In this document: positions 8,939-17,825 of the stretch, in pieces
How positions within the stretch are numbered: the first letter of the stretch is position 1
Layout: every line of letters begins with the position of its first letter
Assembly (NCBI RefSeq): GCF_944393015.1
Contig: NZ_CALXYQ010000012.1
Coordinates: 1 to 64,000 of the forward strand
Direction of reading: 5' to 3'
DNA: 64,000 nucleotides
DNA from: an uncultured Brachyspira sp.
GTDB taxonomy: Bacteria; Spirochaetota; Brachyspiria; Brachyspirales; Brachyspiraceae
Program-made: the position numbers and the translations under genes
The notes under the pieces: model-generated
What the model was told of the DNA's origin: nothing
Database searches by the model: none
What the model saw: only the letters and a program-made list of their open reading frames with translations

Positions 8939-11476
8939 TTATTTTTTACTATTATTTTTTTTATTCTCATTCTTTTTATTATTATATTTTTGACTTACAT
9001 CTTTCTTATTAGAATTATTCTTTTTGAAATCTTCCAAAGAAATGTATTTTATATTTTGAGAATCCGCTTTAACTTTTAAATTATTATCATCTGTTATAAG
9101 AACAGCATCTTTAGCTAAAAACTTCATTGCAGTAGCTAATATTTTATTATCATTTTTATTTTTATCAAAATCTTTAGGCAATATACTGTTATCATAATCT
9201 TCTTTTCTTATGTTTGCTTTATTATTATTATCTTCTATATTTCTTATAGCTTCTCTAGCTTTGAATTTTATATCTTCATCTTCATTTGTTTTTAATTTAT
9301 CTAATTCTTCTATAACTGTAAGAGGTATTACCAAAAGAGTTTTGCTGTCTATATATTCAAATATTTTTGGCTCATTCATAAGTACATTTGTATCAACTGC
9401 ATAAACTTTACTGAAATTATTTATTGATTTATCATTGAGTTTATAAACTGCTGACTTTATGCCTTCTAATGCTGAATTAATAATACCATTATTTTTGAAG
9501 TCTTCTTTAGTGACTTCAAGTCTTGATGAGATATCTTTTAATATTTTATCTATATTATTTAAATTATTAAGTATTTTATCCTTATCTTTAGAAGTTTTGT
9601 AATATTCTATTATTTTAGGGCTTAAAGATGAAGCTGATATATTATTATAAATATCTCCTTGTTTTAATTTTAAACTTTCTTCTATGCTTTTTATATTATT
9701 AGCAAAACTATTAATAGATTTTTCTATAGATGAATACTCTTCAAATCTGTATTCTGTATTAGACATATATTTTTTCATCATATCTATAAATGCATTCTGA
9801 TATAAGTTTTTAGATACGCTGTCAAGATCTTTAATTTCTGCTTTTATATGTTTTAAATAATCAAATAAAGCATTCAAATCATTATAATCTATAGACTTTA
9901 TATTATTCTTTTTTATAATGCTTAAATATAATTTTGAAATTGCATTATTATCTAATATTTTACTATTAACTATAGGCATCAAATATGATATCAATAAGTT
10001 TATAGTTTTTACATCATTAACTTTTTGATTATTTGAAAGTATATGATTGATAATATTTACAGACTGATTATTATCTAATCTTAATTGTTTAGCATTATAA
10101 ATAATATCATTCATAAAGTTTAGAGCATCATCAATTTTTTCTATATAATTAAATAAGTCTAAAACATTATTTCTAAATGCTTCAATGCCTCCAATAATGA
10201 GAGATATTAATAATATTCTTGCATCTTTTATTTTGTATTTATTTATTAACTCTGAAGCAATTTCATTAAAATCATTCTGATATAAAACAGAATATCCTAA
10301 ACTAATAATTCCCTCTCCAAAATCATTATGAACTCTGAAATTTGATATGCATGCATTAGTTTTATCTTTGTTTAATGCAATACAATTTTCTAATATCATA
10401 TCATCTTCAATATATAATGTCATTTTTTTATCTTTTATATCTATAGAAAAATTATCATTTCCGCATACCAATAAAAGATTAGAATTAGATTTTATTTCAT
10501 CTTGATATAATTTTTTATTTACTATAACAAAATCTTTACTACCTAATATATTTTTTAATTTTTCATCAATTTTTGAAGTTTCATATATATTAAGTATTTT
10601 AGAGAAATTATTATAATTAAAATCATATAAGTCTAAATCATCATCATAATTGTTTTGTAATGTTTCTACACTATCTATATTTTCTATCAATAATTTATTA
10701 AAATCATCATTATTTTTTCTATCTCTTAATTCTACTTTACCATCTTCAAGTAAATATATTCTGTCATTAAAATTTTTCCAAAGATAAAAATAACGGCCTC
10801 TGTCAATATCTCTTATTTCTGAAGTAGGCTGAAGCCAGGAAAATTTATTTTTATTTTTTAATTCTTCTAATATAGATTTTGCTCTATTAAAATCAAATAT
10901 ATCATCGTCGTCGTCATCATCGTCATTATCCCAATCATCATCATCTTCTTCATAGTCATAATCATCGTCTTCATAGTAGTCATCATTTTCTTCTGAATCA
11001 TCATCTGCCAATTTTATACCTTTGGGAAAATTATCAAATTTAAGTTTATCATCATATAAATCAAATTGATTTTCACTTATATCATAAATAAAATCCACAC
11101 TGTCATCTGCTTCTTTTCCAGGTATTAATCCTTTTGCCTGAAGTTCTTTTCCTGAATCTGTAAGCCTTATTTGAGATAATGAAATACTGCTTAAAGATGT
11201 ATTTTCATCTATATACAAATCACTTTCTATGGCATTTAAATTAATCAATTCAATAAGAGATGGTAATACCAAAATATCAGAATCTGGTATAAAAAGCATA
11301 TTCTCAAGTATTGTTTTAATGGATATAGAATTGTATTCATTGTCATTATGGTATCTATTTATTAATTCTAATATAACCCATTCTATAGTAGTGGATTTTC
11401 TTGATGTAAAATGATATACAATAGAATTATATTTTATATAAGGTTTAGAAAAAGATATTGATGATATTTCTTTCAT
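8939..11476 (-). CDS. Large protein with C-terminal PIN nuclease domain and acidic linker
   Basis: 845 residues. The N-terminal region (about 1-120) looks like winged-helix-type alpha/beta. Residues 158-195 are almost entirely Asp/Glu. The middle (200-680) is helical and unassigned. Residues about 685-815 form a PIN ribonuclease domain of the kind found in PhoH-type proteins: VDTNVL (first Asp), EELDKL (Glu), a D-N-K-I-L-A-T-A stretch and ITDD (last acidic pair). All four acidic positions are present, so it is predicted to cut RNA. The C-terminal 30 residues are Lys/Asn-rich. A Shine-Dalgarno AAGGA precedes the start, and 9 bp separate it from the next gene. Fusion to this N-terminal region is unfamiliar to me. 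Confidence 0.82.
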   Translation of the reverse strand: MKEISSISFSKPYIKYNSIVYHFTSRKSTTIEWVILELINRYHNDNEYNSISIKTILENMLFIPDSDILVLPSLIELINLNAIESDLYIDENTSLSSISLSQIRLTDSGKELQAKGLIPGKEADDSVDFIYDISENQFDLYDDKLKFDNFPKGIKLADDDSEENDDYYEDDDYDYEEDDDDWDNDDDDDDDDIFDFNRAKSILEELKNKNKFSWLQPTSEIRDIDRGRYFYLWKNFNDRIYLLEDGKVELRDRKNNDDFNKLLIENIDSVETLQNNYDDDLDLYDFNYNNFSKILNIYETSKIDEKLKNILGSKDFVIVNKKLYQDEIKSNSNLLLVCGNDNFSIDIKDKKMTLYIEDDMILENCIALNKDKTNACISNFRVHNDFGEGIISLGYSVLYQNDFNEIASELINKYKIKDARILLISLIIGGIEAFRNNVLDLFNYIEKIDDALNFMNDIIYNAKQLRLDNNQSVNIINHILSNNQKVNDVKTINLLISYLMPIVNSKILDNNAISKLYLSIIKKNNIKSIDYNDLNALFDYLKHIKAEIKDLDSVSKNLYQNAFIDMMKKYMSNTEYRFEEYSSIEKSINSFANNIKSIEESLKLKQGDIYNNISASSLSPKIIEYYKTSKDKDKILNNLNNIDKILKDISSRLEVTKEDFKNNGIINSALEGIKSAVYKLNDKSINNFSKVYAVDTNVLMNEPKIFEYIDSKTLLVIPLTVIEELDKLKTNEDEDIKFKAREAIRNIEDNNNKANIRKEDYDNSILPKDFDKNKNDNKILATAMKFLAKDAVLITDDNNLKVKADSQNIKYISLEDFKKNNSNKKDVSQKYNNKKNENKKNNSKK

Positions 11477-11511
11477 AAATTATTTCCTTTATTATCTGCT
11501 ATTATCTTTTA

Positions 11512-14451
11512 TTATTTTTTAGAACTATTATTATATTCGTTTAGTATTACATCCGCTTTTTTATAATCTACTACAGTATCGCTTTCAAAAACACAGGCAT
11601 TTCTATATAAATAATCAAGTATTTCTTTATATACTTTTCTTTTTGTTATTCCTTCTCTATCCATATTAGGAAGTTCAACATTTAATTTTTCATATAGATT
11701 TTTTGCTCCTACTATTATTAAAGCGTTTTGAGCCCTTGAAAAAGCAACATTTACCCTTTCAAAAGCAGTAATATGTTTAGATTTTGATTTTCCTGTTTGA
11801 GGATTTCTTACCAAAATTACTATTACTATTTCTTTTTCTTTACCTTGGAATCTGTCAACGGTGTTAATATCTATGTTTATAGCAGAAAAATCAAATTTTC
11901 TTCTCTCATTTTTTAACATTGCTCTTAGTTTATTAACCTGCAATTGATATAAACTTATCACACCAACTTGAACCTTTTTTTCTAAATTTAATTTCTTATA
12001 TGCTACTGCTATTTGCTTTAATAATTCCATAACTATATGTGCTTCAAGTACATTATGAATAGATGTGCTTGTCTGAGTAGTTGATTCATATATAGAGGCT
12101 TTTTTATTTTGGGATAATTTTATTTCGGAAGAATCTATCCAATAAGCATGTCTATCTCTTTTAATAAATGAAAGTCTGTTTGTTCTTTTTATTTCCAATT
12201 GATGGTCTTTAACTGTATCTTCTTTATCTTTTGGTACACCTGCTTTTAATCTGTTTTCATAGAATCTATTTATTATTTCCATAATATGGCTATGCATTCT
12301 GAACTGAGTTAATAATGAATGCTTTATCTCATTAGGTGCTTGTTCAAAATAAGTTTTAAATATTGAAGAAGTTACCATATTTTCGTATTTATTAAAGTTT
12401 TCTTCTGTAAGAATACTTTTCACCTGTTTATTTTCATCTGTATCTTCTATTGTATCAATAATTTCTTTATATGATTTTTCATACTCTCCGAAAAGAGGAG
12501 GAAGCTGTCTATGGTCGCCTACAAGTATTACTTTTTTCCCTCTAAGCATAGGCATTAATAATTCAGGAGGTGTTGCTTTACTAACCTCATCTATTATAAC
12601 AACATCAAATGCATTAAAGCCTTTATCTTCCAATGTTTTAGTATTTTCAGTGCATGACATACCAACTACATTGCATGAATTTATATATGTATCTTTAAAA
12701 TATTCATTTTCATAATTGATATCTATTTTTTCTAATCTTTCATTAAAATCTTTTATGAAAGAACCAAATTTATTTCTAAAATCTTTTTGATTTTCTAAAA
12801 TTTTTTTAGCTTCATCTCTTTTTGAAGATAAAACATTATAAATTTCATTATTAGGAGTTTCATCTGGAATATTTGTTTCTTGTTTAATATTTCTTATTTT
12901 TTTCTTATCTTCATTTATACTATTTATTAAATTATATTCATCTTCATCTATAGTTCTTATTCTGCCCTCAGCTGTTCTTAACTGACTTTCTAATTCTTTT
13001 GTATCTTCTGCTTTCAATGAATTTTTATAAGTATTAGAATATTCTTCTATATTATCAAATACTTTTTCTATTTCATCTATTTTTGAAATATTTTTATTTA
13101 TACATTCTTTTATAATATTAGTATTATTAGAATTGTTATATTCATTTATTATACTTTCATCTAATAATGCTTTATAAGTTTCTTTTAATTCAAAACTATT
13201 AATTTTTAATTCTGCTCTCTCTTTTTTAAGCTTCCTAAATTCTTTTGAAAGTTTATCATAATCATCATCAGATATATCAGGATCATTCATTTTATCTCTT
13301 ATTTCATTTATTCTATTTTCTAAAAGAAGTACTTCAGGAGAGTTTTTAGTATTACCGGAAGATTCTATATCCTTCTTCATATTATTAAAGTAATTAATAT
13401 TTTTATAAATACCTTTTAATCCTTTTGTAAGTATATCTTCTGACATATTATCTATATTAAGATTAATAGTATCAATTTTAATCTTTTCTAGAGAATGAAG
13501 TTTATCATTTATATTGTTTAATATTAAATTAATATAATCTTTAGGAAGTACAAATTCAACATCATTATTTTCTTTATTTTCTTTTATCAATTTAGTAAAA
13601 ATGTTAATTTGATTTTTTATTATATTTAAATCATTATTTTTATTTTTTATATTATTAATCTCTTCATTTAAATTACTTATCTCATTACTTAAGTTATGTT
13701 TTTCTTCTTTTAAATTACTTAATTTACTTGTATACTGATCTATTCTTGATAAATACTGATTAATATCTCTCAAGTATAAATCCAAATTATTTACGATTTT
13801 TTCGCTTGCTTCCCAATTATTTAAATACTCATTTTTTAATTTATCAGATATATTACTGAAAAAGAAACTTAATACTTTATTTTCAGTCATATGTTCAATA
13901 TCTTCTGTACTTTTTTGGGCATTAAGTCTTATAGCCCTTATAATAGGTTCTTTTGCTAATCTTTCTAAAGCATTATCAACAGCTAAATTGGTTTGAGAAG
14001 CTATTAATACTCTTTCTCCTCTTAAAGCAAATTGATATATTGCCTCAGCTATAACTGTAGTTTTACCTGTACCCGGAGGGCCCTGTATTAAACAAACATC
14101 TTTAGTAGCAAGCATTTTTCTTACAGCTATATTTTGTTCTCTGTTATTTTCTATTCCTTTATTAAGCCATTTATCTATTTTTATATCATCAATATTTGGT
14201 ATTTCTGCCTTGCTTATATCGAATAACCATAAAGGAAGATTAGGACAATATCCTTCATCTCTCTTTAAACTTGCTATTGACTCTCTAAGTCTTCTTATTA
14301 AAGCAAAATCCCCTACAGCAGATAATGCTATAAAACCATCATCATTGAAATATTTAAATATATTTTCTTCTACATACTGTTTTATTTCTTCTTTTGATAA
14401 ATCTCTGTCTTTTATATCATCTAAAGTATCTTCATCTAATTCAAAAGCCAT
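11512..14451 (-). CDS. SF1 (Upf1/Dna2-like) helicase, probable C-terminal part of a split gene
   Basis: 979 residues from the first ATG. Motif I is GPPGTGKT at 124-131. A coiled-coil-rich insertion covers about 210-560. It then shows motif II (VVIIDEVSKA), motif III (VGDHRQLPP), TQFRMH, DRFQGKE and NVAFSRA, so it is a complete Upf1-like superfamily 1B ATPase acting on RNA or DNA. There is no Shine-Dalgarno before this ATG. The frame stays open for 28 more codons upstream, into the end of the preceding ORF, where it lies in the -1 frame. The true product may therefore begin in the upstream ORF (see findings). It is 35 bp from the PIN gene. Confidence 0.88.
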   Translation of the reverse strand: MAFELDEDTLDDIKDRDLSKEEIKQYVEENIFKYFNDDGFIALSAVGDFALIRRLRESIASLKRDEGYCPNLPLWLFDISKAEIPNIDDIKIDKWLNKGIENNREQNIAVRKMLATKDVCLIQGPPGTGKTTVIAEAIYQFALRGERVLIASQTNLAVDNALERLAKEPIIRAIRLNAQKSTEDIEHMTENKVLSFFFSNISDKLKNEYLNNWEASEKIVNNLDLYLRDINQYLSRIDQYTSKLSNLKEEKHNLSNEISNLNEEINNIKNKNNDLNIIKNQINIFTKLIKENKENNDVEFVLPKDYINLILNNINDKLHSLEKIKIDTINLNIDNMSEDILTKGLKGIYKNINYFNNMKKDIESSGNTKNSPEVLLLENRINEIRDKMNDPDISDDDYDKLSKEFRKLKKERAELKINSFELKETYKALLDESIINEYNNSNNTNIIKECINKNISKIDEIEKVFDNIEEYSNTYKNSLKAEDTKELESQLRTAEGRIRTIDEDEYNLINSINEDKKKIRNIKQETNIPDETPNNEIYNVLSSKRDEAKKILENQKDFRNKFGSFIKDFNERLEKIDINYENEYFKDTYINSCNVVGMSCTENTKTLEDKGFNAFDVVIIDEVSKATPPELLMPMLRGKKVILVGDHRQLPPLFGEYEKSYKEIIDTIEDTDENKQVKSILTEENFNKYENMVTSSIFKTYFEQAPNEIKHSLLTQFRMHSHIMEIINRFYENRLKAGVPKDKEDTVKDHQLEIKRTNRLSFIKRDRHAYWIDSSEIKLSQNKKASIYESTTQTSTSIHNVLEAHIVMELLKQIAVAYKKLNLEKKVQVGVISLYQLQVNKLRAMLKNERRKFDFSAINIDINTVDRFQGKEKEIVIVILVRNPQTGKSKSKHITAFERVNVAFSRAQNALIIVGAKNLYEKLNVELPNMDREGITKRKVYKEILDYLYRNACVFESDTVVDYKKADVILNEYNNSSKK

Positions 14452-14510
14452 TTCTATAAAATAAGGATTATCTGAAATTGACTCTATATCTTCTTTAAAA
14501 TCTTCAAGTA

Positions 14511-15533
14511 TTACAAAATCTCTTCCTTTTCTTTTTTATTTTCTAGTTGCTTTGTTAATTCTTCTACTTCTTTTTCAGAAGGTTTAGAATTCATTTCTTT
14601 TATTATCATAGAGAACTTGCCCAAACTAACAGCATTTTTTCCGCTTCTGTTTCTTTCATTAAAACGAAATACCCATCTATTTGTAGAATACTTATTATCA
14701 AATACTTTTACGCTTTCCCTTCTGAAATATCTTCTTATTTTATCAAAATCAGCCTTTGACGGAGCAGCTAATTGAAATACTATAAGCTGTTTTTCCTCAT
14801 TATAATAGTAATTAAAATATTTTATACCAACCAATCTTATCTTTACAAGCTCTTCTCTCCAATTTAAATATCCTTCCCAGTTTTCAAGATTAGTATTTAA
14901 ATGTTCTCTTATAGATTCTGTAGTATTTATTAATTCATTTAAACATTCTTTTCTGTATCCTGAAGGTATATTGGTATGATAAGGCGTAACAGTTATTTCT
15001 GTTTCAAATTCTTTGCATCCTTCATAATTACCGATGATTGATATTTCATTTATAACAAAAAATCCTTCCCTTATATATCCTCTAAAAGATAAAGTTAAAT
15101 CATCACTGATATTGTCTTCCAAAAATCTTGTCTTTTGAGGTCTTAAATATAATTTTCTTGATTCTCTTTCCGCACCTTTTTTATCTATATATGTATGAGA
15201 TGCATTTGTAAAATAACAAGTATTATTATAATTTTCTATAAAACACTCTCTCAATAACAAGCTTAATTTTTCATTATTATCTTCTATATCTTGAAAAATA
15301 TCAGGAAAATTTTTCTCTAATTCTTTTATGCTGGAATTAAGTCTGCCTCTATCTTTTTCTTCATCACTATATCTTAGATATATATTGTTAGACATAATAT
15401 CATTATCCTTATTATTTATAATAATTTTTTTCTTTACAACAACTTTTCTATTGAAAACTATTGATTTTAATGCTTTATCCTGATCATTAATATGTATTAT
15501 TTTTTTTATAATTACTTTAGGCTTCATAATCAT
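14511..15533 (-). CDS. Helicase-associated N-terminal protein, first ORF of the helicase/PIN/AAA operon
   Basis: 340 residues, cytoplasmic. I recognise no catalytic domain. Residues about 205-235 contain LENWEGYLNWREEL, a Trp/Tyr-rich helix of the type seen in N-terminal accessory regions of Upf1-like helicases. The C-terminal 25 residues are a charged helix, which suggests this ORF encodes the N-terminal part of the adjacent helicase. The start is uncertain: the first ATGs (15533, 15527) have no Shine-Dalgarno, while ATG 15395 (residue 47) has AAGGA upstream, and the first 46 residues are Lys/Ile/Val-rich. The ORF ends at 14511, where the helicase frame is already open. Confidence 0.72.
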   Translation of the reverse strand: MIMKPKVIIKKIIHINDQDKALKSIVFNRKVVVKKKIIINNKDNDIMSNNIYLRYSDEEKDRGRLNSSIKELEKNFPDIFQDIEDNNEKLSLLLRECFIENYNNTCYFTNASHTYIDKKGAERESRKLYLRPQKTRFLEDNISDDLTLSFRGYIREGFFVINEISIIGNYEGCKEFETEITVTPYHTNIPSGYRKECLNELINTTESIREHLNTNLENWEGYLNWREELVKIRLVGIKYFNYYYNEEKQLIVFQLAAPSKADFDKIRRYFRRESVKVFDNKYSTNRWVFRFNERNRSGKNAVSLGKFSMIIKEMNSKPSEKEVEELTKQLENKKEKEEIL

Positions 15534-15661
15534 ACATATTTATGTAAAAAATAATTTTATATATAATTTTTTAGTATATAACATATTATAGTAAAATCAA
15601 TATTTTATATAAAGAATATACTTAATTATATAATATTAAATGTTTAATTATATAATAATTT

Positions 15662-16327
15662 TTAAATAGTGCTAATATTTATATAAATATTGATACTTGA
15701 ATGATTTTCAAAATCATGTATTTCTGATAGTTTGATATCAAGAGGCTTTTTAAATATAGGGCCGTCATATACAAATGTATGAAACTCTCCAGATTCTCCT
15801 GCAGGGTCTATTCCAATCGATATAAATTCATCAATAAGTTCATTAGTAAAATCAATACCTAAATATTTTTTATCAAGTTTTGATGTATCAATTATTTTTA
15901 TTTTAGCTTTAAAACCGGCATTAACAAATTCTCTCGCTAATGATATTCTTGACTGATGCCATAAAGGAAACTTTGATTCAAAACCTGATTCCTTACATAA
16001 ATTTTCAGCCCAATCTCTATGCATTTGAATATCTATATCTCCAAAAGCACAAATATTAATTCCTTCTTCTTTGACTTTTTTTAATTCTTCTATAAAATTT
16101 ACTCTATAAGTATAATGTGTGGTATTGATAGCAATATGAGGAATATCTAAACATTTACTTACTTCATCAAATAATTCTTTAGATATTCCATGAAACCATG
16201 AATGTTTATCTTCTTCATTTATAGTGGTCATTATATACTGAGGAATATATCCGTCTTTAATCATTTTGTATAATGCCAAAGTGCTGTCTTTTCCTCCGCT
16301 ATATGACATAACAAATTTTTTACTCAT
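15662..16327 (-). CDS. Dph6-like PP-loop ATP pyrophosphatase
   Basis: 221 residues, an adenine-nucleotide alpha-hydrolase of the diphthine-ammonia-ligase (Dph6/COG2102) family. The PP-loop is SYSGGKDS at 8-15, and the family signature GESGEFHTFVYDGPIF lies at about 176-191. Bacteria do not make diphthamide, so the reaction is probably an ATP-dependent amidation or related adenylation on a small molecule or protein. The real substrate is unknown. It is a single gene between the helicase operon and the thioesterase. Confidence 0.88.
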   Translation of the reverse strand: MSKKFVMSYSGGKDSTLALYKMIKDGYIPQYIMTTINEEDKHSWFHGISKELFDEVSKCLDIPHIAINTTHYTYRVNFIEELKKVKEEGINICAFGDIDIQMHRDWAENLCKESGFESKFPLWHQSRISLAREFVNAGFKAKIKIIDTSKLDKKYLGIDFTNELIDEFISIGIDPAGESGEFHTFVYDGPIFKKPLDIKLSEIHDFENHSSINIYINISTI

Positions 16328-16395
16328 ATTTAAGCTGTTTAATAAAAAAGTTTATTATAGTATTTGGGAATAATTTTTTATTAAATAAAAGTTTA

Positions 16396-16908
16396 TTAAG
16401 GTATATTTATTGTTGTAGGGTCAGTTTCTTTTTTCTCTACCGCCCAATCTTCTTCATTATTAGGATCCATTTCAGCTATTTTTTCAAGACTCATGCATAT
16501 ATATGTACCTTTAGCTGTTACTGCCACTTTATCATCATTAAGAAGTATATAACCTTCGCCTTCAAAAATTCTTCCGTCTCCTGAAGTGATTTTTCCTATT
16601 ATTCTAATTTCTTCATTAATAGGTACAGGTCTTTTATATTTTGTTGTAAGTGTCATAGTAACACCCCATTTATCTTCGCCAGTATAAGGCATCATAGCTC
16701 TTCCTATAGTTTCATCTAAAATGGCTGCAAGTATACCGCCATGAACTCTTGAAGGATAACCTTGGTGAACATCTTTGAAAGTTACCAAAGCACATAATGA
16801 TTTATCTTCTAATTCATAAAATTCAGCTTTCAAACTTAAATCATTTTTAAATCCGCATACTAAACACATTCTTGAATTGTTTTGCTTATTTAATACTTTT
16901 AATTCCAT
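16396..16908 (-). CDS. PaaI-type hotdog-fold thioesterase
   Basis: 170 residues. The 4HBT/PaaI signature is HGGILAAILDE at 56-66, where the HGG loop and the acidic pair D65/E66 form the usual active site for hydrolysing acyl-CoA thioesters. A preceding CLVCG near 15-19 is common in one bacterial subgroup of this family. The start is fixed by the Shine-Dalgarno TAGGAG 6 bp upstream. Acyl substrate unknown; no aromatic-degradation genes are nearby. Confidence 0.85.
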   Translation of the reverse strand: MELKVLNKQNNSRMCLVCGFKNDLSLKAEFYELEDKSLCALVTFKDVHQGYPSRVHGGILAAILDETIGRAMMPYTGEDKWGVTMTLTTKYKRPVPINEEIRIIGKITSGDGRIFEGEGYILLNDDKVAVTAKGTYICMSLEKIAEMDPNNEEDWAVEKKETDPTTINIP

Positions 16909-17060
16909 AATAACTCCTATTGTTGCTATATACTCATATAAAATTAACTAATAATAATTTTACAAAAACTATCATACATATTAATGCTTTTTATACAAAA
17001 AAACAATATTACTTATTGGTTTATTTACAGTTTTTATATCATAAATACATTTTTGATTAG

Positions 17061-17089
17061 TTGACAAAAATGTAAATTAAATTTAATAT
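17061..17089 (+). promoter_or_regulatory. Sigma-70-type promoter for the YtxH operon
   Basis: TTGACA, a 17-bp spacer, TAATAT. The ATG of the YtxH gene is 35 bp downstream of the -10 box. Confidence 0.75.
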
Positions 17090-17123
17090 TAAAGTTAAGT
17101 TATATAACTAGGAGGATATTATT

Positions 17124-17390
17124 ATGTCTAAAGAAGTATCAGGTATGTTTTCATTTTTACTAGGCTTATCAGCTGGTTTAGCATTGGGTGTACTATTTGC
17201 TCCAAAAGCAGGTGAAGAAACAAGAGAAGATATCAAAGAAACTATGGACAATATCAAATATAAAGTAGATGATATTTACCATAGAAGTGTATTAAAAACT
17301 TCAGAGTTAGTTGAAAAAGGAAAAGAAAGAACTAATGATTTCTTTGAAAAAAGAAAGAAAAAAACTTCTGAAGAAACTGTTGAAGAATAA
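17124..17390 (+). CDS. YtxH-domain membrane protein
   Basis: 88 residues. A single glycine-rich membrane helix (about 9-26), then the YtxH/gas-vesicle-like signature LFAPKAGEETRED at about 25-37, and a charged helical tail. Such proteins are small membrane-anchored, stress-linked helical proteins of unclear function. The Shine-Dalgarno is AGGAGG. It heads an operon with the next membrane coiled-coil gene (8-bp gap), a pairing often seen for YtxH and DUF948 proteins. Confidence 0.85.
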   Translation: MSKEVSGMFSFLLGLSAGLALGVLFAPKAGEETREDIKETMDNIKYKVDDIYHRSVLKTSELVEKGKERTNDFFEKRKKKTSEETVEE

Positions 17391-17398
17391 TAATTAAT

Positions 17399-17800
17399 AT
17401 GCAAGATATTACATTTCAAATTAATGTTATAGCTATATCTTTAGCTTTCATAGCTATTTCTATATTGATATTGGTATTAGCTATATTTTTTGTTTTACTT
17501 GCAGGTTATTTTAGATTTACTAATAGGTTCGATAGAATACTTGAAAATATCGAATCTATTAGTGAAAAAATAGGAAGTATTGCCGATACAGTAAATGATG
17601 AAGCCAATAAAGTTAAAGTAACATTAGATAGTATACATGATTCTTTTAACAGTTTAACTAATAGTATTAATAATTTCAGTTCTATAACTACAGATATATC
17701 TAATAATTTTAGCATTATTAATATATTCAAATCTATATTTGCCTTATTTACTGGCAAAAATAGAAAAAGAGATGATTTCACAGAAAATGATGATTTTTGA
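17399..17800 (+). CDS. DUF948-like membrane coiled-coil protein
   Basis: 133 residues. One N-terminal membrane helix (about 8-34), then a long amphipathic helix with heptad-like Ile/Leu spacing (about 40-115) and a short basic/acidic tail. Size, topology and its place right after the YtxH gene fit DUF948 proteins, although I cannot confirm a profile match by eye. The function is unknown; possibly it forms a membrane scaffold with the YtxH protein. Confidence 0.72.
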   Translation: MQDITFQINVIAISLAFIAISILILVLAIFFVLLAGYFRFTNRFDRILENIESISEKIGSIADTVNDEANKVKVTLDSIHDSFNSLTNSINNFSSITTDISNNFSIINIFKSIFALFTGKNRKRDDFTENDDF

Positions 17801-17825
17801 TTTATAATTTAGGAATTGTTTTGTT

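Noticed and set aside
14520-14545. Canonical programmed -1 frameshift heptamer
   Set aside because: The A6 run is present, but the zero-frame codons would make the P-site pair with TAA on slippage; this does not fit the X-XXY-YYZ rule.
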